The translations under genes and the position numbers were made by a program. The notes below the pieces were generated by a model. The model was not told the origin of the DNA and made no database searches. It saw only the letters and a program-made list of their open reading frames with translations. 45,182 nucleotides of DNA, from the NCBI GenBank assembly GCA_966185765.1, contig CBIFVZ010000023.1:1-45182 (forward strand), in the 5' to 3' direction. This document shows, in pieces, positions 25,689 to 33,275 of this stretch. The first letter of the stretch is position 1, and each line of letters opens with the position of its first letter. Source of the DNA: CBIFVZ01 sp966185765 (GTDB lineage Bacteria > Pseudomonadota > Gammaproteobacteria > Enterobacterales > Enterobacteriaceae).

Positions 25689-26114
25689 CTATTTGGGTTT
25701 ATTCACTTCCTGGCCCACCAGGCCAATCCTGAGATAGCCAGCCTGACGCAGCTGGTCCATCACGTTCATCATCGTTTCGTAATCCACGCTCTTGTCGGCG
25801 CGAAAGAAAATGGTGGTGTCCTTTTTACCTTCTGTGACAGTGGTCAGCGTATTCACCAGCGTCTCTGTCGTCACCGGCTCATTGCCGATAAACAGGGTTT
25901 TGTCCGCCTTCACCGACAGGTACACCGGTTTTTCCGGACGCGGCTCGGGCTGACTGCTGGTGGCCGGCAGGTTGACCTTCACGTCCACTGTCGCAAGCGG
26001 TGCGGCAACCATGAAGATAATCAGCAACACCAGCATCACGTCGATAAACGGCGTGACGTTGATGTCGTGCATTTCGCCATCGTCGTCGCGATTTTCGTTG
26101 AGATGCATCGCCAT
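25689..26114 (-). CDS. exbD: ExbD, TonB-complex energy transducer
   Basis: A 141-residue inner-membrane protein of the TonB-ExbB-ExbD motor that powers outer-membrane siderophore and vitamin B12 receptors. It has one membrane helix (about 23-43, FIDVMLVLLIIFMVAAPLA) containing the essential Asp25, then a periplasmic domain. Length is identical to E. coli ExbD. It starts 6 bp after exbB, so they form one operon. Confidence 0.98.
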   Translation of the reverse strand: MAMHLNENRDDDGEMHDINVTPFIDVMLVLLIIFMVAAPLATVDVKVNLPATSSQPEPRPEKPVYLSVKADKTLFIGNEPVTTETLVNTLTTVTEGKKDTTIFFRADKSVDYETMMNVMDQLRQAGYLRIGLVGQEVNKPK

Positions 26115-26120
26115 GAAAAT

Positions 26121-26858
26121 TTAACCTAAACGCAGTTTCTGAGCGGAGGGAACCGGATGAGATGGTGCGCTGGCCTGGAGATCGAGGTCACGGCTTTGCA
26201 GCAGCAGTACCTGGGCGGCAGAGTCGCTAAGTGAGGCCTTAAAGCCACCAATAGTACGGGCGAAAATATTGTAAATCACTACCGCAGGGATAGCCGCAAT
26301 AAGACCAATGGCGGTGGCAAGCAGCGCCTCGGCAATGCCGGGTGCCACTACCGCCAGGTTGGTGGTCTGGGTCTGGGCAATACCGATGAAGCTGTTCATG
26401 ATGCCCCAGACGGTGCCAAACAGCCCCACAAACGGCGAAATAGCGCCGATGGTGGCAAGGTAACCGTTACCGCGCCCAAGCTGGCGACCTACCGCCGCAA
26501 CACGGCGCTCCAGACGAAAGCTGGTGCGGTCTTTAATACCTTCGTTATCTTCACTGCCTGCGGAGAGTTCAAGCTCGTTTTGCGCTTCTTTAATCAGCAT
26601 CAGAGACAGGCTATGGTTGCCAAAAGCCTGTGCTTTTTCATTCGCTTCGTCCAGTGAGCGAACGTCGGCTAACAGCGCCTGCTCTCGCTTAAGGTTGCGC
26701 TGGCGGCCCAGCAGACTGGCGCCTTTGCTAAAGAAGATCGCCCAGGTCACAACGGAGGCCAGAATCAGGCCAATCATTACCGCTTTCACCACGATGTCAG
26801 CATGGTTGTACATGCCCCAGACGGACAGGTCCGTCGGCATCATCAAATTCTCGGTCAC
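26121..26858 (-). CDS. exbB: ExbB, TonB-complex proton-channel subunit
   Basis: A 245-residue polytopic inner-membrane protein that forms the pentameric channel around ExbD. Three membrane segments are visible (near 20-40, 130-155 and 175-200), with conserved RGNGYLATIGAISPFVGLFGTVWG and LLATAIGLIAAIPAVVIYN. GTG 26858 is chosen because GGAG lies 7 nt upstream; the in-frame GTG at 26864 is too close to that site. The resulting N-terminus (MTENLMMPTDLSVWGM) matches the E. coli length of 244. First gene of exbBD, with a Fur-like site upstream. Confidence 0.97.
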   Translation of the reverse strand: MTENLMMPTDLSVWGMYNHADIVVKAVMIGLILASVVTWAIFFSKGASLLGRQRNLKREQALLADVRSLDEANEKAQAFGNHSLSLMLIKEAQNELELSAGSEDNEGIKDRTSFRLERRVAAVGRQLGRGNGYLATIGAISPFVGLFGTVWGIMNSFIGIAQTQTTNLAVVAPGIAEALLATAIGLIAAIPAVVIYNIFARTIGGFKASLSDSAAQVLLLQSRDLDLQASAPSHPVPSAQKLRLG

Positions 26859-26922
26859 ACTCACTCTCCAGGACGAAATTTTGAGAAAACTGTCCGTAAT
26901 GATACCAAAACAACGTCGAATT

Positions 26923-26941
26923 GATAGTGGTTCTCATTAGT
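26923..26941. promoter_or_regulatory. exbB: Putative Fur box upstream of exbB
   Basis: GATAGTGGTTCTCATTAGT agrees with the 19-bp Fur consensus GATAATGATAATCATTATC at 13 positions. It lies 65 bp before exbB, which is iron-regulated by Fur in E. coli. Occupancy is inferred. Confidence 0.65.
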
Positions 26942-27095
26942 ATTTACAGACCGCCTGATTTTGTACTCACTTTCCTGACATTTACAGCGCAAAAATCTCA
27001 TTCTCACCGAGGTCCATGATTAAGCGTCTTCAGGTATTGCGCGCAGGCGGCTGGCATCCTATTTTGGACATCCAGCCGTACAGACGGGGAATGTC

Positions 27096-28283
27096 ATGAC
27101 GAAGAAACATATTGAAACCACGCTGGTCAATGCCGGGCGTGATAAACGATACACACAGGGTTCGGTCAACAGTGTCATCCAGCGCGCTTCATCGCTGGTG
27201 TTCGAAAGCGTGGCGGCTAAAAAACACGCCACCGCCAACCGCGCCAATGGCGAGTTGTTCTACGGGCGGCGCGGCACGCTGACCCATTTTTCGCTCCAGG
27301 AAGCGATGTGTGAACTCGAAGGCGGCGCAGGTTGCGCGCTCTTTCCCTGCGGTGCGGCGGCAGTGGCGAACACTATCCTTGCCTTTGTGCAGCAGGGCGA
27401 CCGGGTGCTGATGACCAACACCGCCTACGAGCCAAGCCAGGATTTCTGCACCAAAATACTGGCGAAAATGGGGGTCAGCACCGACTGGTTCGACCCGCTG
27501 ATTGGTGAAGATATTGCCAGCCTGGTCAGCGCCGATACACGCGTGGTGTTTCTGGAATCTCCCGGCTCCATCACTCTGGAAGTGCACGATGTGCCTGCTA
27601 TTGTGCGTGCGGTGCGTAGTAAAGCGCCGGATGCGATCATTATTATCGACAACACCTGGTCTGCGGGTGTGCTGTTTAAAGCGCTGGATCATGGCGTGGA
27701 CATCTCTATCCAGGCCGGGACAAAATATCTGGTGGGCCACTCTGATGCCATGATTGGCACCGCCGTTGCCAATGCCCGTTGCTGGGATCAGCTGCGGGAA
27801 AATGCCTATCTGATGGGGCAAATGGTGGATGCCGATACCGCCTATGTGACCAGCCGCGGGCTACGCACGCTGGCGGTACGTCTGCGCCAGCATGAAGAAA
27901 GCAGCATTGCCATTGCACAATGGCTTTCGCAGCAACCGCAGGTGGCGCGCGTTAATCATCCGGCACTGCCACAAAACAGCGGCCATGAATTCTGGAAACG
28001 CGATTTTACCGGCAGCAGCGGCCTGTTCTCGTTTGTGCTGAATAAACGCCTGAACGATGATGAGCTGGCCCATTTCCTCGATAACTTTACGCTATTTACA
28101 ATGGCATATTCCTGGGGCGGTTTTGAATCACTGATACTGGCTAACCAGCCAGAGGAACTGGCGGCCATTCGTCCGCAGGGCCAGCTTAACTTCAGTGGCA
28201 CGCTGGTAAGACTGCACGTTGGTTTAGAGAACGTTGACGATTTACTCGCAGATTTAGCCGCAGGACTGGCGCGTATCGCGTAA
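27096..28283 (+). CDS. metC: MetC, cystathionine beta-lyase
   Basis: A 395-residue PLP enzyme cleaving cystathionine to homocysteine, pyruvate and ammonia in methionine synthesis. Conserved blocks: NGELFYGRRGTLTHFSLQEAMCELEGGAG, ALFPCGAAAVANTILAF, TNTAYEPSQDF, IIDNTWSAGVLFKAL and the PLP lysine in SIQAGTKYLVGHSDAM. Length equals E. coli MetC. Divergent from exbB with 237 bp between. AGCGTCTT and AGACGGGG in the upstream region loosely resemble MetJ half-boxes, but the match is too weak to annotate. GGGGAA precedes the ATG. Confidence 0.98.
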   Translation: MTKKHIETTLVNAGRDKRYTQGSVNSVIQRASSLVFESVAAKKHATANRANGELFYGRRGTLTHFSLQEAMCELEGGAGCALFPCGAAAVANTILAFVQQGDRVLMTNTAYEPSQDFCTKILAKMGVSTDWFDPLIGEDIASLVSADTRVVFLESPGSITLEVHDVPAIVRAVRSKAPDAIIIIDNTWSAGVLFKALDHGVDISIQAGTKYLVGHSDAMIGTAVANARCWDQLRENAYLMGQMVDADTAYVTSRGLRTLAVRLRQHEESSIAIAQWLSQQPQVARVNHPALPQNSGHEFWKRDFTGSSGLFSFVLNKRLNDDELAHFLDNFTLFTMAYSWGGFESLILANQPEELAAIRPQGQLNFSGTLVRLHVGLENVDDLLADLAAGLARIA

Positions 28284-28300
28284 AGTTGACAGTCATGGAT

Positions 28301-28320
28301 ACCCGGGATGACACCCGGGT
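28301..28320 (+). terminator. Hairpin after metC
   Basis: ACCCGGG (28301-28307) and CCCGGGT (28314-28320) with a 6-nt loop, 17 bp after the metC stop; followed by GCAAAATC rather than a T-run, so only a weak terminator candidate. Confidence 0.5.
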
Positions 28321-28423
28321 GCAAAATCTCTCCATTTTGAGATGCCAGGAAGCAAGGCATCAGCGTCGTTTGCGGTTACAATAGTCCCACTACTCGCAGT
28401 TTGTACGTTTCGCAAGGTAATTC

Positions 28424-29083
28424 ATGGCCGTCATACAGAATATCGCCACCGCGCTCTGGCAACACGATTTTGCCGCCCTGGCGGACCCGCGCGTTGTTGG
28501 CATCGTCTACAGCATCATGTTTTTAACCCTGCTGCTGGAAAATGGCCTGCTGCCTGCGTCGTTTTTACCCGGCGACAGCCTGTTAATTCTGGCAGGGGCG
28601 CTCATTGCACGCGGGGTGATGGAGTTTGTGCCAACCATTGTGCTACTGACAACGGCCGCAAGTGTCGGCTGCTGGTTCAGTTATCTCCAGGGGCGCTGGC
28701 TCGGTAATACCCGCATCGTAAAAGGCTGGCTACAGCAGTTGCCCACACAATACCACCAGCGTGCAGCGTTTATGTTTGATAAACATGGCCTGATGGCGCT
28801 GCTCGCCGGGCGCTTTCTGGCATTTGTGCGTACGTTACTGCCAACAATGGCGGGTATTTCCGGGCTGTCTAACCGCCGTTTCCAGTTCTTTAACTGGTTG
28901 AGCGGGCTGCTGTGGGTGGGTGTGGTAACCAGCTTTGGCTACGCGCTCAGTATGATCCCGTTTGTGAAACGCCATGAAGATCAGGTCATGACCTTTCTGA
29001 TGGTGTTGCCGGTTGTTTTGCTGGTGGCAGGGCTTATTGGCGCCCTGCTGGTCGTGCTTAAAAAAAGGGCTTCCCGCTCCTGA
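28424..29083 (+). CDS. yghB: YghB, DedA-family inner-membrane protein
   Basis: A 219-residue polytopic membrane protein of the DedA (SNARE-associated/VTT) family. YghB and YqjA are partly redundant in E. coli, needed for envelope integrity, proton-motive-force maintenance and Tat-dependent cell division, probably through lipid carrier or phospholipid handling. DedA motifs are present: FLPGDSLLILAGALIARG and GRFLAFVRTLLPTMAGISGLSNRRFQFFN. Length matches E. coli. AAGG lies upstream of ATG 28424. Same strand as metC, 140 bp downstream. Confidence 0.97.
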   Translation: MAVIQNIATALWQHDFAALADPRVVGIVYSIMFLTLLLENGLLPASFLPGDSLLILAGALIARGVMEFVPTIVLLTTAASVGCWFSYLQGRWLGNTRIVKGWLQQLPTQYHQRAAFMFDKHGLMALLAGRFLAFVRTLLPTMAGISGLSNRRFQFFNWLSGLLWVGVVTSFGYALSMIPFVKRHEDQVMTFLMVLPVVLLVAGLIGALLVVLKKRASRS

Positions 29084-29265
29084 GACATTCGCAGACCTCT
29101 TCCAGTCAGGGAGAGGTAACGTTGCGCCTTTGTCCGCTTTTCGCGCCACGCGCTCTTAATCGCCTGCCTGTCAACCGTGATATGCCTTGACGTAAAACAT
29201 AACGGTGCGCTCCCCACCATTTTCACGCCCCGTGAAGCAGGCTATTTTTCAGCAAGACGTGTGGG

Positions 29266-30177
29266 CTACGGTCTGAATTCGGTTAGCACAGCGTTTCTCA
29301 TGCGCGCGACTTCTTCACCCGGCGTCACGCCAAAATAGCGCTTAAACTCGCGGCTGAACTGTGAGGCGCTTTCATATCCTACCTGTACCGCCGCCGTACT
29401 CGCCTTCATGCCATCACGCACCATCATCAGGCGTGCCTTATGCAGGCGAAAGGATTTAATGTACTGCAACGGTGAAGTACTGGTTACCGCTTTAAAGTTG
29501 TGGTGAAACGCCGACACGCTCATGTTGGCTTCGGCGGCAAGCAGATCAACGCTCAGGTTTTCAGTAAACTGGTTTTCGATACGCCTTAGGGCGCGGCTTA
29601 TCTGGCTAAAGTGCGTCTGGCGACTCACCAGCGCCAGCAGCGCCCCGCCGCACGGCCCGGTCAACACATGGTAGAGAATTTCGCGGATAATCTGCCTGCC
29701 CAGCACGCGAGCGTCCAGCGGACGCTCCAGCACATCCAGAAGCCGCTCGGCGGCACACAAAATCTCCCCGGTCAGTACGCTGGAGTTGATGCCGCTTGCA
29801 GACGGCTGCGGCGCGAATCGGTCGTCCTCGCCGATATCCAGCAACAAATCCTGAAGCTGCGTGATGTCGATATTCAGGCGCAGCCCGGCAAGCGGTGATT
29901 GCGCCGTGGCGAAGGTTTCACACTCAAACGGCAGCGGCACTGTTAAAAGCAGGTACTCGCTGGCGTCGTAGCGAAACACCCGATCATTGAGATAACCTGT
30001 TTTGTTGCCAGAGAAGAGAAAAATGATACCTGGCTGATACATGACTGGCGTGCGCGGGTGAGGCTGAGTTCCCCATAACAGCGTAAGATTAAGGCGGCGC
30101 GCCTCTTCATCCTTACCGTTTTGTTTCAGTAAGTTAATCTTTTCAGTCAGCGCCCGACAAATTGCCTGCCTGTCCAT
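29266..30177 (-). CDS. yqhC: YqhC, AraC-family activator of yqhD-dkgA
   Basis: A 303-residue regulator that in E. coli senses aldehydes and activates the divergent yqhD and dkgA. The N-terminal AraC-type ligand domain (GIIFLFSGNKTGYLNDRVFRYDASEYLLLTVPLPFECE) is followed by two helix-turn-helix motifs (SVDLLAAEANMSVSAFHHNFKAV and AAVQVGYESASQFSREFKRYFG). It is convergent with yghB and divergent from yqhD with a 195-bp gap. Confidence 0.96.
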   Translation of the reverse strand: MDRQAICRALTEKINLLKQNGKDEEARRLNLTLLWGTQPHPRTPVMYQPGIIFLFSGNKTGYLNDRVFRYDASEYLLLTVPLPFECETFATAQSPLAGLRLNIDITQLQDLLLDIGEDDRFAPQPSASGINSSVLTGEILCAAERLLDVLERPLDARVLGRQIIREILYHVLTGPCGGALLALVSRQTHFSQISRALRRIENQFTENLSVDLLAAEANMSVSAFHHNFKAVTSTSPLQYIKSFRLHKARLMMVRDGMKASTAAVQVGYESASQFSREFKRYFGVTPGEEVARMRNAVLTEFRP

Positions 30178-30372
30178 CCTTCACGCTCCGCTTATCTGGT
30201 ATCACTCATCAAAGTGTGCACACAAAAATCCATTTTCTCTACTCGTTTGTAGAAACAGGCAAGATAAAGACAGAAATGAGCATTGAGTGAGAAGCGCCTT
30301 GCAGCCCAGAATAACGGCATCCGGCAGCGACCCGCTGCTCTGCTTATTAACCCAGCCGAGGGATTACGTGAC
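30178..30372. promoter_or_regulatory. yqhC-yqhD divergent control region
   Basis: 195 bp between divergent start codons, expected to hold the YqhC operators. A short dyad CTAC-TCGTTT-GTAG at about 30239-30252 is the only obvious symmetry. The exact binding site is not evident. Confidence 0.45.
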
Positions 30373-31536
30373 ATGAACAATTTTAACCTGCATACCCCTA
30401 CCCGCATTCTGTTTGGTAAAAACGCCATCGCCGATCTGCGCGCCCAGATCCCGGTTGACGCCCGCGTGCTGATAACCTACGGTGGCGGCAGCGTGAAAAA
30501 AACCGGCGTGCTCGACCAGGTGCTGAGTGCTCTTAGCGGACTGGACGTGCTGGAATTTGGTGGCATTGAACCAAATCCGTCTTATGAAACGCTGATGAAA
30601 GCCGTCACGCTGGTGCGTGAGCAGAACGTGACTTTCCTGCTTGCCGTGGGCGGTGGTTCGGTGCTGGATGGCACCAAATTTATTGCCGCAGCCGCTGTTT
30701 ACCCGCAGGACCAGGATCCGTGGCGCATTATTGAGACCCGTGGTAGCGACGTGGCAAGCGCCATCCCGATGGGGTCGGTGTTAACGCTGCCCGCAACCGG
30801 CTCAGAGTCCAACAGCGGGGCAGTCATTTCCCGTCGCGCCACCGGTGACAAGCAGGCCTTTATGAGCGCGCACGTACAGCCACAGTTTGCCATTCTCGAC
30901 CCGGTTTATACCTACACGCTGCCGCCGCGCCAGGTAGCGAACGGCGTGGTGGACGCTTTTGTACACACTATTGAACAGTATCTGACCTACCCGGTTGATG
31001 GGCGCATTCAGGACCGCTTTGCCGAAGGCATTTTGCTGACGCTCATTGAGGAAGGCCCGCGGGCGCTCGCCGAGCCAGAAAACTACGACGTGCGCGCTAA
31101 CGTGATGTGGGCCGCCACAATGGCGCTCAACGGCCTGATTGGCGCAGGCGTGCCGCAGGACTGGGCGACCCATATGCTGGGCCATGAGCTGACCGCCATG
31201 CACGGCCTGGAGCATGCCCAGACGCTGGCGATTGTGCTGCCATCGCTGATGAACGAAAAACGCGATACCAAGCGTGAAAAACTGCTGCAATATGGCGAGC
31301 GTGTCTGGAATATCACTGAAGGCAATGAGGAGCAGCGCATTGATGCAACCATCGCCGCGACCCGCGATTTCTTCGAACGTATGGGCGTGAAAACGCACCT
31401 GTCCGACTACGGTCTCGATGGCAGTTCTGTCCCGGCGTTGCTGGCAAAACTCGGGGAACACGGCATGACGGCACTTGGCGAACGTGGCGATATCACCCTT
31501 GATGTCAGCCGCCGTATTTACGAAGCCGCACGTTAA
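30373..31536 (+). CDS. yqhD: YqhD, NADPH-dependent aldehyde reductase (metal-dependent alcohol dehydrogenase fold)
   Basis: A 387-residue zinc enzyme that reduces toxic short-chain aldehydes (acrolein, malondialdehyde, furfural, methylglyoxal). Metal ligands are at the E. coli positions: Asp194 and His198 in VVDAFVHTIEQ, His267 in DWATHMLGHE, His281 in HGLEHAQT. The NADPH-binding GGGSVLDGTK and TYGGGSVKKTG are intact. ATG 30373 gives exactly the E. coli length; the longer frame extension has no support. Divergent from its activator yqhC and followed by dkgA on the same strand, with repeat copy 3 inserted between. Confidence 0.98.
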   Translation: MNNFNLHTPTRILFGKNAIADLRAQIPVDARVLITYGGGSVKKTGVLDQVLSALSGLDVLEFGGIEPNPSYETLMKAVTLVREQNVTFLLAVGGGSVLDGTKFIAAAAVYPQDQDPWRIIETRGSDVASAIPMGSVLTLPATGSESNSGAVISRRATGDKQAFMSAHVQPQFAILDPVYTYTLPPRQVANGVVDAFVHTIEQYLTYPVDGRIQDRFAEGILLTLIEEGPRALAEPENYDVRANVMWAATMALNGLIGAGVPQDWATHMLGHELTAMHGLEHAQTLAIVLPSLMNEKRDTKREKLLQYGERVWNITEGNEEQRIDATIAATRDFFERMGVKTHLSDYGLDGSSVPALLAKLGEHGMTALGERGDITLDVSRRIYEAAR

Positions 31537-31593
31537 GATTTTCCCCCTCGGCCTTTCGTTTTCGGCTATTTCGGCCAGACTTAGTCATTAACA

Positions 31594-31775
31594 AACCGGG
31601 GTTGCGCCCCGGTGGAGGCGACTGACGAACTCCATCCTGTGGCAGGCAGGATGGGTAACACCCAACAGGAAAATATGGAAAATCAAGGCATTGATTTTCA
31701 CCCGCTCACCACTAAAGAAGGAAAAACCACGATTTTTCTTCTTTGTCGCAATCTGAACCGGGGCGCCGTCCCGGT
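31594..31775 (-). repeat. Terminator-embedded repeat element, copy 3 (inverted, diverged; body 31614-31755)
   Basis: Read on the minus strand, the 142-bp body starts CAGATTGCGACAAAG and ends CAGTCGCCTCC. It aligns over its whole length with copies 1 and 2 at roughly 80%, with several small indels. The internal hairpins survive: an AAAGAAG/CTTCTTT stem, GAAAATCAA/TTGATTTTC and CATCCTG/CAGGATG. Flanking stems are AACCGGGG...CCCCGGT (31594-31613) and AACCGGG...CCCGGT (31756-31775), alike in the stem and different in the loop. It ends about 14 bp before the dkgA ribosome site. Confidence 0.78.
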
Positions 31776-31799
31776 TGTGAAGTCAGTAAGGAGGAAGTA

Positions 31800-32627
31800 A
31801 TGACACATCCCTCTCAGATTAAACTTTCCGACGGTAATCTGATGCCGCAGTTAGGGCTTGGCGTATGGCAGGCAAGCCATGATGAGGTGGTTCCGGCGGT
31901 GCAAAAGGCGCTGGAGGCAGGCTATCGCTCTGTCGATACAGCCAGCATCTACAAAAACGAAGACGGCGTAGGCGAAGCGCTGGCCAATGCGGGCGTGGCG
32001 CGCGATGAGCTGTTTATTACCACCAAACTGTGGAATGCCGACCAGCACGATCCGCGTGCTGCGCTACAAGCGAGCCTGAAAAAGCTCAGACTGGATTATA
32101 TCGACCTGTACCTGATCCACTGGCCGGTGCCGGTTCAGGATAATTACGTCGATGCCTGGAAAGGCATGATTGAACTGCAAAAAGAGGGGCTGATTAAGAG
32201 TATTGGCGTGTGTAATTTTAACGTCGAGCACCTGCAGCGAATTATTGATGAAACAGGCGTGACGCCGGTCATTAACCAGATTGAACTGCACCCGCTGTTC
32301 CAGCAGCGCCAGCTCCATGCCTGGAACGCCACCCACAAGATTCAGACCGAATCCTGGAGCCCGTTGGCACAGGGCGGTGAAGGGGTGTTTGACCAGAAGC
32401 TGATTCGCACGCTGGCAGATAAATACGGCAAAACCCCGGCGCAGATTGTGGTTCGCTGGCACCTCGACAGCGGGCTGGTGGTGATTCCGAAATCCGTCAC
32501 GCCGTCGCGCATTGTCGAAAACTTTGACGTGTGGGATTTCCGGCTCGATAAGGATGAGATTGCCGATATCGCAAAACTGGATGCGGGCAAACGACTGGGG
32601 CCGGACCCGGATACGTTTAGCGGATGA
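31800..32627 (+). CDS. dkgA: DkgA, 2,5-diketo-D-gluconate reductase A / methylglyoxal reductase
   Basis: A 275-residue aldo-keto reductase, NADPH-dependent, reducing 2,5-diketogluconate, methylglyoxal and other aldehydes. Catalytic tetrad: Asp46 and Tyr51 in YRSVDTASIYKNE, Lys76 in FITTKLWN, His107 in YLIHWP. The C-terminal cofactor segment VVIPKSVTPSRIVEN is present. The start follows a strong AAGGAGG site; length equals E. coli. Same strand as yqhD, and in E. coli both are controlled by YqhC. Here 263 bp containing repeat copy 3 separate them. Confidence 0.98.
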   Translation: MTHPSQIKLSDGNLMPQLGLGVWQASHDEVVPAVQKALEAGYRSVDTASIYKNEDGVGEALANAGVARDELFITTKLWNADQHDPRAALQASLKKLRLDYIDLYLIHWPVPVQDNYVDAWKGMIELQKEGLIKSIGVCNFNVEHLQRIIDETGVTPVINQIELHPLFQQRQLHAWNATHKIQTESWSPLAQGGEGVFDQKLIRTLADKYGKTPAQIVVRWHLDSGLVVIPKSVTPSRIVENFDVWDFRLDKDEIADIAKLDAGKRLGPDPDTFSG

Positions 32628-32657
32628 GGCATCACTCGTATGCCTTAAACTGAAAAC

Positions 32658-32682
32658 GCCCCGCCTGTGACGGGGCTTTTTT
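32658..32682 (+). terminator. Rho-independent terminator of dkgA
   Basis: GCCCCG (32658-32663), 7-nt loop, CGGGGC (32671-32676) and six T residues, 30 bp after the stop. Confidence 0.9.
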
Positions 32683-32736
32683 ACCTACACGCTCTGGTGA
32701 AACGGCAGTTTATACTCAAAGAATGAGAAAGCACGC

Positions 32737-33129
32737 TCACCGCATCACTAGCGTGATATTGGGATGGTCAGCGACAATCTCCAACAGGATATCGAAGTAA
32801 GTCTGACCGCTGCCGTTTTCTAATTCTGCCAGCTTGCGCTGGAAGTGGGCGTGGTTGAAACGCTCGGGCTGGGTGAGTTTGTCCTGATAATAGCGGCGCG
32901 TGGCCTCAAAGCCGAGCGCCTCACGGCTGAGTTCTGCATCCAACCACACCAGCGTAGCGGGTTCGTTGCCCGCCAGTGCGCCAAAGCCGCCGTACAGCAG
33001 GTCGTTGAAGGCATCCAGACTCTGCGCCAACTGCCATGATTCATTAGCCATAAAGACCGCGTTCACTTCGCCGTAAAAGGAGGGAACGTCGTGAATATGC
33101 GCGCCGTTAAGCGTCAGCGTTTTCATCAT
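32737..33129 (-). CDS. Barstar-family protein (putative ribonuclease inhibitor), orphan
   Basis: A 130-residue acidic protein whose N-terminal half matches the barstar fold (GAHIHDVPSFYGEVNAVF, ESWQLAQSLDAFNDLLYGGFG). Barstar inhibits the RNase barnase; many enterobacterial relatives have no known target. The C-terminal extension (FNHAHFQRKLAELENGSGQTYFDILLEIVADHPNITLVMR) is typical of longer family members. CAGGAGG lies 4-7 nt before the paired ATGs at 33129 and 33126; the upstream frame extension lacks a site. No ribonuclease-like gene is adjacent, so it may protect against a toxin delivered by a neighbour or encoded elsewhere. Confidence 0.85.
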   Translation of the reverse strand: MMKTLTLNGAHIHDVPSFYGEVNAVFMANESWQLAQSLDAFNDLLYGGFGALAGNEPATLVWLDAELSREALGFEATRRYYQDKLTQPERFNHAHFQRKLAELENGSGQTYFDILLEIVADHPNITLVMR

Positions 33130-33275
33130 CTTGCCTCCTGTACACAGCGTAAACACGGCCCCTGCCCGCTTTTGTCGCTAGCGTAAGTGCCAGGGCGGTT
33201 ATACGTGACAAGCCGCCGAAAACTCACGCCTCGGGGTGCCATGCCTGTCAGCAACGGGCACCCGCTTTCTGCTCA

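Noticed and set aside
27000..27095. MetJ operator upstream of metC
   Set aside because: Only isolated half-matches to AGACGTCT were found and no tandem 8-bp boxes, so it was not annotated.
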